The notes under the pieces: generated by a model
Databases searched by the model: none
Told to the model about the DNA's origin: nothing
Seen by the model: the letters and a program-made list of their open reading frames with translations, nothing else
Translations under genes and position numbers: made by a program
Shown: positions 36,819-44,164 of the stretch, piece by piece
Numbering within the stretch: position 1 is the first letter of the stretch
Layout: every line of letters starts with the position of its first letter
Assembly: GCF_003263785.1 (NCBI RefSeq)
Contig: NZ_JYJK01000133.1
Span: 1-44,164 of the forward strand
Source: Vibrio variabilis
GTDB taxonomy: Bacteria; Pseudomonadota; Gammaproteobacteria; Enterobacterales; Vibrionaceae
Length of the DNA: 44,164 bases
Direction: 5' to 3'

Positions 36819-36884
36819 GAAAGCGCTTTCTTTTTGGTGACGACCCACTAGTTTTCGCAAACGGGATTTTTAACGCTGTGTACA
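36819..36884 (+). promoter_or_regulatory. GH16 promoter: LacI operator, TGGTGACG box, possible -10
   Basis: GAAAGCGCTTTC at 36819-36830 is followed at once by TTTTTGGTGACG. GTTTT follows at 36851, and GCTGTGTACA at 36875-36884, whose TGTACA may be the -10 box. Spacing of all parts matches the porin and GH17 upstream regions to within one or two bases. Confidence 0.7.
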
Positions 36885-37003
36885 AGATGCCTGAATTGTA
36901 GTGAACTAAGTAGTACGGGCTGCAAGCGCTAAATGGGCAGCAAAAATACATAAAACTCATCGATATTGGCGTCAAAAACAACGCTTGTGTTTTCACTTTA
37001 AAA

Positions 37004-37015
37004 GTAAGCGCTTTC
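37004..37015. promoter_or_regulatory. Second LacI operator before GH16
   Basis: GTAAGCGCTTTC, centred 185 bases from the first operator and 81 bases before the GH16 start. With the first site it could support a repression loop or block elongation. Confidence 0.8.
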
Positions 37016-37095
37016 ATTTTGAGCGTTCAGTTAGATGAGTGTGTAGAGTCATCAGTTTTAATCGGTTTAGGCATACTCGTATTCAAGGAGTAGTG

Positions 37096-38699
37096 ATGCG
37101 AATGGAAAAGCGAACAGCAAATTTAAGCCCAACGCTATTGGGGTCAGTGATATCAGTTGCGTTACTGTCTGGTTGTGCAAACACAGATAAAGAACAAGAA
37201 GCAGACACCACTTTGGTTCAGACTAAAGCGCCCGTGATGCTAACTAATGCACCGGTCGAGGTGAGTGGTGATTGGCAGTTGGTTTGGGAAGATCAGTTTG
37301 AAGGTGACAGCATCAGCAAACGCAACTGGAGCTTGGAGCAAAACTGCTGGGGTGGGGTAATAATGAGCAGCAGTGCTACACCAACCGAAGTAAAAACGCG
37401 TTTGTGCAAGATGGTCTGCTGCACATCGTCGCGCACAAAGAGCGCTACACGGGGCCTGACAATCCAGAGGGTAAAGCTGGACCTGAAAAAACCTTACCTT
37501 ACACCTCAGCGAGGCTTCGCACCAAAGATAAACGCGACCAAAAATACGGTCGTTTTGAAATCCGTGCCAAACTGCCTACAGGTCAAGGTACATGGCCGGC
37601 AATCTGGATGCTTCCGACAGAAAACAAATACGGCACGTGGGCAGCATCTGGTGAAATTGACATCATGGAGGCCGTGAACCTCAAGACTCAATCAGATGCC
37701 CCAAATGCTAAACCTGGCGATCAGGAAAACCGTATTTATGGCAGCTTGCACTATGGTAAGAAGTGGCCAGACAATGTGTACAGTGGTCAAGGCGCAACCT
37801 TACCAGAGGGCGTGAACCCGGCTGACGGATTCCACACCTACGCAATTGAATGGGAAGAAGGCGAAATCCGCTGGTACGTAGACAACTTACATTATGCCAC
37901 GCAGACCCAAGATGGTTGGTATAGCCAGTATGAAAAAGAAAAAGGCCTATTGGTCAATGCAAAAGGTGCAGCCCCGTTTGATGAGAAGTTTCATCTACTG
38001 TTAAACCTTGCCATTGGCGGCTCATGGTCTGCAAATGCGAACCAACAGGGTGTTGATGATAGTGATTATCCGAAAACCATGCTGGTGGATTATGTCAAAG
38101 TATACCGATGTGGCGTCGACCGCTGGAAAGGCAAGGGTTGCTCTAGTCGCTCTGAACTTGCGAAGCTTGTAGAAGGTCATGCTGCGCCAGCCATTTTGGC
38201 AGCAGACGATAGCTACGCCGACGGCCCAACGCTGGATGTTTTCACGGACACGTTAAATGCAGCACTGGCGTTTGCAAGTTACGACCCGGTTAACCTAGTG
38301 GAACATGCGGTTGTTGAAGAAGCCGGACGTGGCTCGGTACTCGAAATCACCAAGCAAAACGGTGCGGGTAACCTTTACTTCCGCTCTCCAGTGACTGACA
38401 TGACAGATTGGAAGAAAAACGGCACCTTAATTTTTGATATCAAAGTAGAGCAGGGCTCTGATACTGAGCTACTTATCAAGATGGACAGTGGCTGGCCAAA
38501 TACGAGTGACTATGTCGTACCAACGCCGGCAGAAGGCGAATGGGGACAAGTGAAGATAGCCATCGCTGATATCTTAGACAGTGATAACAGCTTTGCTCCT
38601 GGCTCACAGGCGGATCCTAAAGCGGTGAATAATCTTTTAGTCTTTGAACCGCAAGGTGCAATGACGTTTAAGCTGGACAATATTCGATTCGAAAGATAG
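37096..38699 (+). CDS. GH16 endo-beta-1,3-glucanase (laminarinase), lipoprotein (frameshift near 37356)
   Basis: About 534 residues when repaired. ATG 37096 follows AAGGAG. The signal ends in the lipobox LLSGC, so it is anchored in a membrane, probably outer and possibly surface-exposed. The GH16 domain (~65-330) begins WQLVWEDQFEGD; the catalytic motif is GEIDIMEA (nucleophile and acid/base E around 37652-37672), with GTWPAIWML before it. A C-terminal domain of ~170 residues (VFTDTLNAALAFASYDPVN ... FKLDNIRFER) resembles the ExoP C-terminal galactose-binding-like domain. The frame breaks at NCWGG; restoring one G in 37354-37357 gives NCWGGGNNEQQCYTNRSKN. Cuts beta-1,3-glucan such as laminarin. 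Under LacI operator control. Confidence 0.87.
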
Positions 38700-38724
38700 C
38701 TGATAGAAGTATTTTAGCTGAATC

Positions 38725-38753
38725 AAAGGAGCATATTTGTATGCTCCTTTTTT
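38725..38753 (+). terminator. Rho-independent terminator after GH16
   Basis: AAAGGAGCATA and TATGCTCCTTT form a perfect 11-bp stem with a TTTG loop, followed by further T. It isolates GH16 from GH17. Confidence 0.93.
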
Positions 38754-38898
38754 GGTTTTAGAAATGCAGTTTAAATCCAGTAATCCCCTTAAAAAGGAGA
38801 ACTTCTGCAGCGTGCTCCCTATCTAAACGCAAAACACATATCGTTAATTTGCAGATGACTACGCGTTAGAAGAGAGCCTCGATTTACTTCTCATAAAA

Positions 38899-38964
38899 GT
38901 AAGCGCTTTCTTTGTGGTGATGGTTTTCTTGTTTACGGAAACAACTTTTTTTAACCGCTATACA
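38899..38964 (+). promoter_or_regulatory. GH17 promoter: LacI operator, TGGTGATG box, possible -10
   Basis: GTAAGCGCTTTC at 38899-38910 is followed by TTTGTGGTGATG. GTTTA follows at 38931 and GCTATACAC at 38957, whose TATACA (38959-38964) may be the -10 box. The layout copies the GH16 and porin promoters. Confidence 0.7.
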
Positions 38965-39073
38965 CTCAGAAAATGTTGATTAATACTAGTTATACAAGCT
39001 TTCGCCAATAGTGAGTTCGCCAAAGTTGGTGAAATTAAAAGAGGCTTTATCGGTGTTTTCTTTGTTTCCAAAA

Positions 39074-39085
39074 GAAAGCGCTTAC
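39074..39085. promoter_or_regulatory. Second LacI operator before GH17
   Basis: GAAAGCGCTTAC, centred 175 bases from the first operator. TTTTGAGC and GTTCA stretches downstream are also shared with the GH16 leader, so the two leaders look related by duplication. Confidence 0.8.
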
Positions 39086-39171
39086 CTAGATAGTGCTATC
39101 TTTTTGAGCTGTTCAATGATGGTGCCACGCGCCTTAAACAATAAGAAATTCCAATACGCAAGGAAGTTACA

Positions 39172-41566
39172 ATGATCAAAAGCAGTTTGAAACCTCTTGT
39201 CCTCGCCACTGCTGCAGCGATGCTCGCGGCTTGTGGTTCAGACTCTACAGATACGACAACGGATGGTGGTAACCAGGGTGGAGATAACGGTGGCGGTAGC
39301 GAAATTACCGTTTCTGTCACGCCCGATTATCAAATGGATGTGAAATCCCAAGCGCCAATCGACTTTGGTAATGCGTTCACAGAAACGAACGCGATTAACC
39401 CAGACCCAACGTCTATGTCTGTCACAGGCTCAGTACTTAAAACGACGAAAGTGGCTGGGGCAGAAACTTGGCTGGTAGTACGATTGCAGACAGCACTAGC
39501 CTGGATCTGAGCGCTGAAAGAAGCATTGTCACTGCATGGGTTTATTCACCAGAGGTCGATGTACCAGTTCTACTTAAAGTTGAAAATTCTAACGATGGTA
39601 CTCAGTTTGCCGAAGTGCTAGTGACAACGACTAAGGCGAATGAATGGGAGATGCTTACTTTTGACTTTACCGACTTGAATCAAGGTGAGTTGAGCGAGGC
39701 TATTACCTACGACAAGAAGAGTCTGTTTTTCGACTTTGGAAACGTGGGCAGCGACAAAGTGTTTTATTGGGACAATGTTCGCCTTGAAGGGGATGGCCTA
39801 GCAGAGCAACCGATGCCAGAGAGCTACCCGGTATCTGATACGGGTCAGCCGCTTTTGGGTAACCCTCAGTATCAAGCCATCTCTTATGGCGCATGGCGTA
39901 GCGATACCCGTGCCTCTGGTGACCTTGTTCCTTCAGTCTCTGATCATGTAGAAGACATGAAAATCCTTAATGCTATGGGTATTAAAGTGGTTCGCACCTA
40001 CAACACGCAAGGATTTATTGGCACTGATGGCAAGAGCAATACAGAGAACTTGCTAGAAGCGATTCGCCAGCTTAAAGATGAAGCGGCCGCGGATGGTAAT
40101 AGTTTTGAAATGTATGTCATGCTTGGCGTTTGGATAGATGCAAACAACGCGTGGACGGGTGAGCCTATCGACTCATCTGTGGACTCGCCAAATAATGCGT
40201 TAGAACTTGCCAAAGCAAAAGAGTTAGCATTGGCTTACCCAGATATCGTCAAAGTAATTGCGGTGGGTAATGAAGCATGGTTGATTGGGCTGCCTCGTAT
40301 AAGGTTCATCCTTCAATCATCTTAAATCACGTCAACGACCTACAAAACTGGAAGCTGGAAAACAGTGATACTGAAGACCTTTGGATCACCACCTCCGATA
40401 ACTGGGCAGTCTGGGCGGGTATTGATGCCAATGGTAACTACGGTGACCAAGCGGATCTGAAAGCACTGATACAGGCCGTGGACTATGTATCTTTGCACAC
40501 TTATGCCCACCACGATACGCATTATCATCCAGAGTTTAAGGAAGACTGGAAGGTGGCTGAAGCGGATCAAACACTGACTAAAGAACAACAAATCGCCATT
40601 TCTATGCAGAAAGCGTACAAGCATTCACTTGAACAATATGCTGCGGCGCAGCAGTTCGTGAATAGTGTGGATCCAACAAAACCAATTCATATCGGTGAGA
40701 CAGGTTGGTCTACCAACTCAAACGACGGCTACGGCGAGGGTGGCACACAAGCCGCTGATGAGTACAAACAGAAGATGTTCCATGACGACATGCGTGATTT
40801 CGCTAACAACGAAGGCGTATCGCTGTTCTTCTTCCAAGCGTTTGACGAGCCATGGAAAGGTGGTGACAACCCTGGTCACTCAGAGAAGAACTTTGGCCTT
40901 ATCGATATCGACTGCAACGTTAAGTATGTCGCTTGGGACAAAGTCGACACACTCAATGCGCTAGGTCTGACTCGTGACTGTAATGGCTTTACTGCCAGTT
41001 ACGGCGGGATCTATGCGTCGCTTCTTGATGATGTTCTACCGCCACCATTTGCTCCCGTTGAACAGCCGCCAGTAGAAGGAGAATTCAAAGTTCTTGGTGC
41101 GGGTCTATTCAGCGGTGCTGGAGCCTATGCTTGGGAAGACACTGCTTGGGCTGGCGTAGACGAGGAAGGCGTGTTAACGGTCGCAACTTCACCGAACTCT
41201 GCGAAAGATTGGGGCTGGGGAGCGCACATTGGTGACGACAGTCGCCGTGATTTTACCTCGGTGAAAACGCTTAAGTTTGAAATTCGTGGCTCTACGGACG
41301 GTGGTAAGGCACTTGCTGAATTTGGATTTGGCGTTGGTTTCCAATCGGATAAGGGGGAGCAATGGTCAACCAATCACACGATTCGCTTTAACGAAGGCGA
41401 GCGCCAGCTCACAACCGAGTGGCAATCGTTTGAAGTTGATATCAGTGAGTTCTCAAGCGATCCAAACTTAAACCAAGTCACTCAGCCGTTTATTGTACAC
41501 GGTACCACCAAAGTAGGCCTGACTGATGCAGATATTCAGGTTCGTAATATCTCTTGGTTTGAATAA
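39172..41566 (+). CDS. GH17 beta-1,3-glucanase with flanking binding domains, lipoprotein (two frameshifts)
   Basis: About 798 residues when repaired. The signal ends with the lipobox AAMLAAC, then a Gly/Asp/Thr-rich linker. An N-terminal carbohydrate-binding-like domain (~50-215; ends VFYWDNVRLEGDG) precedes the GH17 barrel (~240-590): ISYGAWRSDTR, GIKVVRTYNTQ, the acid/base E in AVGNEA and the nucleophile E in IHIGETGWS. A second binding-like domain closes the protein (FKVLGAGLFSGAGAYAWED ... VRNISWFE). Breaks: one G restored at 39470-39471 gives ETWAGSTIADS; one C restored at 40276 gives GNEAMVDWAASYK. GH16 and GH17 laminarinases are known from Vibrio breoganii. Acts outside the inner membrane on beta-1,3-glucan. 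LacI operators precede it. Confidence 0.87.
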
Positions 41567-41645
41567 TTGCCTAGTATGAGTGCCGCTTATTAGGAGCGGT
41601 CACATAAGTCCTACTTCAATGAACAGTAGAACTTAACTACCGATA

Positions 41646-41669
41646 GGTGATGGCAGTCATGCCATCACC
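41646..41669 (+). terminator. Perfect hairpin between GH17 and the second GH16
   Basis: GGTGATGGCA and TGCCATCACC form a perfect 10-bp stem with a GTCA loop. No T-run follows. It may be a weak terminator or mRNA hairpin, or an operator, since its half-site GGTGATGG recurs in the composite promoter elements. Confidence 0.55.
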
Positions 41670-41755
41670 ACTTTCAATAATCTCTACGCACAATTCTGCT
41701 TCGATCATCGTGTCGCAAGTGGTTTTTGTGCTGCCTGAAATGCAGGAGAAATGAA

Positions 41756-42774
41756 ATGGTTAACAAAAGGCTTTACAGCTTGGTTTGATGTTTGGCGTTT
41801 TAGTTGCCGGCGTTATCGCCCCTAAAGCGCATGCTGGATGGGAGGTTCATTGGATTGATACCTTTGAAGGGGAAGGTGTCAATTGGGACAACTGGACGGC
41901 GCAAACACAAGCAAACTATAACAACGAAGTGCAGTGTTACACCGACGATGATGTTAGCGAGTTGCGTAACTATGATGTATCCGAAGGCACTTTGAAAATC
42001 ATCGCGAGAAAGCAAACCACCCAATGTATGACGTTGGGTGGGCAAACCAAAACGTGGACATCGGGTCGTCTTAATAGCAAAGACAAACGGGAGTTTTTGT
42101 ACGGCCGGATTGAAGCTCGTATTCGTTTTCACGATTTAGAAGGCGGCACATGGCCAGCTTTTTGGATGCTAGAAAATAGAATCGCGGAGCAGCCGATAAA
42201 AGGTGACAACGACAATGTTGGCTGGCCAAACTCTGGTGCGAGCGAAATTGATGTTTGGGAGTGGTTTTCTAATCAGCCGCAAAGTTATATCACCAATTTC
42301 TTCAATACTGCAGGGTGCGGTGCTGAATATCGTCACCCATACACGAATGGTGCTCAAGATGTCTTGGATTGGCATCGATACGCCATTGAATGGGATAGCG
42401 ACTCCATTGCTTTTTTCATCGATGATCACGAAGTCATTCGTCACGATGTGAGCCAGTGTCCACGCTACAAAGAACCAATGTTCGTTCTACTTAATGTCGC
42501 CATGGGAGGCATGTTAGGTGGGCAAATCGATCCTAACTTGCAACGTGCCACCATGGAAGTGGACTACATCGCCCATTGTCAGCTAGCAGACACCAGCGAC
42601 GATGATCGCTGTGATGAATCTACGCCCCGCATCGACCCCAATATTGAGACTCCAGAGTTACCAACAGCACCAGCTACTGCGGAAAACAACGGTGGCTCTG
42701 CTTCGATGTTGACGTTCTTCGCTTTGTTAACCCTAGCCTCAATTAAAAAACACAAGTCGAGAGCACGAAGGTAA
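41756..42774 (+). CDS. GH16 beta-glucanase with GlyGly-CTERM tail (frameshift near 41782)
   Basis: About 340 residues. ATG 41756 has AGGAG seven bases upstream; one G restored at 41782-41783 gives the signal peptide MVNKRLYSLGLMFGVLVAGV ending AHA, then WEVHWIDTFEGEGVNWDNW. The GH16 domain (~28-280) has the catalytic motif ASEIDVWEWF (around 42238-42264) and GTWPAFWML. A low-complexity Pro/Glu/Ala linker leads to NNGGSASMLTFFALLTLAS and a basic end (KKHKSRARR). This is a GlyGly-CTERM sorting signal, which in Vibrio is cleaved by rhombosortase for type II secretion products. So this enzyme is probably displayed or released, unlike the two lipoprotein glucanases. No own LacI operator; likely read from GH17. 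Confidence 0.82.
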
Positions 42775-42854
42775 GTCGGTTGCTGCTAGCAATCACTCAA
42801 AGATCGCCGCCAATAGGTCAAATGCTGAATGCATTTGGCCGTAATCTCTTTTTG

Positions 42855-43304
42855 CTATCGGAAATTCAGGTTAAAGCCAAATTCAAACGTCCCTTCTGTC
42901 GTTCTTGGCTCTCCCGGACGGACGCGGTGCTGGCCATATCGGTATTTCACGTAAGGCTCTACATATTTGGGTTTAAAGGTCAGGGTAAAGTCGGCATGAA
43001 AGATACTCGGCTCCAAATGGGTGTCGGACATGATTCGGTCGTGGTTGAGCGCGTAGCTATAGGTTAGCCAAGTCACTGGGGTGTAGCTGGCGCCTAAGCT
43101 AGCTTTCCATTCACGGTGCGTGCTGAAATTTGGACTCAGAATAGGGAAGTCGTCGCTTTGAAAGACATTTTTCCGCCACTCATAGGATGTTGAAGCAAAG
43201 ACTAAAATATTGTGGCTAAGCATACGACCTGCAAACGCACCAAGATTATAAATGTCGACTAAGTCTGCTCTGCCGTAGGTTGCAAATGCTTGGGAAAAGG
43301 ACAT
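42855..43304 (-). pseudogene. C-terminal fragment of an outer-membrane beta-barrel protein
   Basis: 149 residues with alternating aromatic and polar strands (SHNILVFASTSYEW, WLTYSYALNHDR, VEPYVKYRYGQ) and a C-terminal phenylalanine-aromatic strand (FEFGFNLNF-R), typical of the end of a barrel. No signal peptide: a TGA stands just before the first ATG. Another frame upstream (YSVFLAAKLPDYVN) reads like the preceding part, so a frameshift may also be involved, but a full N-terminus does not fit before the divergent gene at 43508. The EPYVKYRYG part recalls KdgM-type or similar small porins; the family is not certain. Probably a truncated remnant. Confidence 0.5.
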
Positions 43305-43507
43305 TCACGTAATCTGGCAGTTTAGCGGCTAAGAACACACTATAGGAAATCAAGTAATCACTGGCCAAACAGATATCCATAAATCAAATTTATACTCGAA
43401 CACTAGCATGCTGCATTGTTCGGATAGCTTTCAATAACCATAATGTAATGACTAGCCAAGAGGCATACCCTCGCAAGATGCCATGTTTACATTAAGAGAA
43501 CTCATAA

Positions 43508-44164
43508 ATGAAAGCTTCTATTTTAGCCGTTACTATCTCTTCGCTCCTCTCAGCACAAGTTTTTGCTTCAACACCGAAAGTAGATGTTGAACTAGCAAAT
43601 TTTCACACGAGCCAAATAATCAAAGAGCAAATGGATGGTATTGATGCTTCCGTCCAAGCTCAGCTAGACGCTCAGTATACAAACGCGACTACAGGTACTA
43701 TCGGGGTTGTCGATGACGTAGCGTACGAGAAACAATCGAACGGCACTTGGGCTACACTGGGTGCTGTGTCTGCTGCATTAGTGGCTGGTTTGTTGAGTTC
43801 ATCATCTTCTTCAGGCAGCAACGGGGATAAAGACGTCCCACCAACACTGTCATCAGATCTGCTTGCAATGGACCATTTAGGCACGTGGGAAACTGACAGC
43901 AACGATAGCGGTTATGTTGTGACTGTTGCCGGAGAGAACATCTATGTTAGCGCTAAGAATGTTGTAGACAATGGCAACGGCACAGCGACGATTACCGTTG
44001 ATGACAAAAGAGTTACAGTTGGTGTCAATGGTGACACTATATATTGGGTAGACCAAGTAGAGCATCCTGAAGTTGAAGCTCCAGAGTTTGGCGATGACCG
44101 TCCAGAGATGGAAGAGCGTGACTTCACCGTTACAATCATTAACGGTGAAGTCCACATCATTGAC
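43508..44164 (+). CDS. Secreted protein of unknown function, N-terminal part
   Basis: 219 codons are open to the end of the window, with no stop. AAGAGAA precedes the ATG. A signal peptide (MKASILAVTISSLLSAQVFA) is followed by a polar region, then a hydrophobic stretch and serine run (LGAVSAALVAGLLSSSSSSG), then an acidic, Asp/Asn-rich, beta-prone region with repeated short strands (GYVVTVAGENIYVS, TATITVDDKRVTV, FTVTIINGEVHI). This looks like the start of a surface or matrix protein with tandem beta units. Not related by visible motif to the glucan genes. No family recognised. Confidence 0.65.
   Translation, partial: MKASILAVTISSLLSAQVFASTPKVDVELANFHTSQIIKEQMDGIDASVQAQLDAQYTNATTGTIGVVDDVAYEKQSNGTWATLGAVSAALVAGLLSSSSSSGSNGDKDVPPTLSSDLLAMDHLGTWETDSNDSGYVVTVAGENIYVSAKNVVDNGNGTATITVDDKRVTVGVNGDTIYWVDQVEHPEVEAPEFGDDRPEMEERDFTVTIINGEVHIID

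Noticed and set aside
41751..41753. ATG at 41751 as start of the second GH16
   Set aside because: It is only two bases after AGGAG and needs two lost bases to join the enzyme frame. ATG 41756 has normal spacing, needs one, and gives a good signal peptide.
16562..41785. Treating the split genes (SBP, YejB/E/F, GH16, GH17, second GH16) as separate small proteins or decayed pseudogenes
   Set aside because: Each break is one base, each repair restores conserved residues, and the downstream pieces have no ribosome sites of their own.
42780..43067. A 95-residue plus-strand open frame after the second GH16
   Set aside because: It overlaps the barrel fragment on the other strand, has no ribosome site and no recognisable content.
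1..44164. CRISPR arrays, tRNA genes, insertion sequences, integrases, prophage or defence genes
   Set aside because: No regular direct repeats, cloverleaf sequences, transposase motifs or phage gene order were found on either strand.

Overview
The window looks like a Vibrio chromosome (probably the secondary one). FruB, Cra/FruR, DUF5062, DUF3861, PACE, MalM-like, YejABEF-like and GlyGly-CTERM proteins are all typical of Vibrionaceae, as are the moderate GC content and the Cra, CRP and LacI-type operator sequences. The species cannot be named from sequence alone. No tRNA, rRNA, CRISPR array, IS element or integrase was recognised.

Layout. Positions 1-1500: the start of the fructose PTS operon (fruB, leaving the window) and the divergent cra/fruR gene, with strong Cra operators between them. 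1540-11800: mixed housekeeping and stress genes. These are a small lipoprotein, a GH1 6-phospho-beta-glucosidase divergent from an SgrR-like regulator, DUF5062, DUF3861 divergent from a MarR regulator with two operators, a methyltransferase, a GNAT acetyltransferase, an ABC exporter, and a LysR regulator divergent from a PACE efflux pump. 11870-28480: the core of a beta-glucan (laminarin-type) locus. It holds a domain-reversed GH3 beta-glucosidase with an SBP-like protein (minus strand), a peptide-type ABC importer (SBP, two permeases, two ATPases), a large GH149/GH161-type beta-1,3-glucan phosphorylase, a LacI repressor and a LamB-like porin. 28580-31020: a MalM-like protein, a small secreted protein next to a perfect CRP box, and a PAS-GGDEF diguanylate cyclase. 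31200-36770: a yejABEF-like importer. 37090-42780: three secreted endo-beta-glucanases (GH16 lipoprotein, GH17 lipoprotein, GH16 with GlyGly-CTERM tail). 42850-end: an outer-membrane barrel fragment and the start of a secreted protein.

Inferred pathway: secreted or surface GH16/GH17 enzymes cut beta-1,3-glucan; the LamB-like porin passes oligosaccharides; the OppA-type binding protein and ABC importer carry them to the cytoplasm; there the phosphorylase releases glucose-1-phosphate and GH3 hydrolyses short oligomers. Nine intergenic palindromes fitting GWAAGCGCTTWC tie the importer, phosphorylase, porin, GH16 and GH17 promoters to the LacI protein at 25227-26234. The GH16, GH17 and porin promoters also share a second box, TTTNTGGTGAYG, directly after the first operator. 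A degenerate copy of the whole element sits at the start of the GH3 operon.

Caution on sequence quality: nine genes are interrupted by eleven apparent single-base losses. Every one can be repaired by restoring one G or C in a G/C run, so sequencing or assembly error is more likely than gene decay. Those genes are annotated as whole loci with the break noted.
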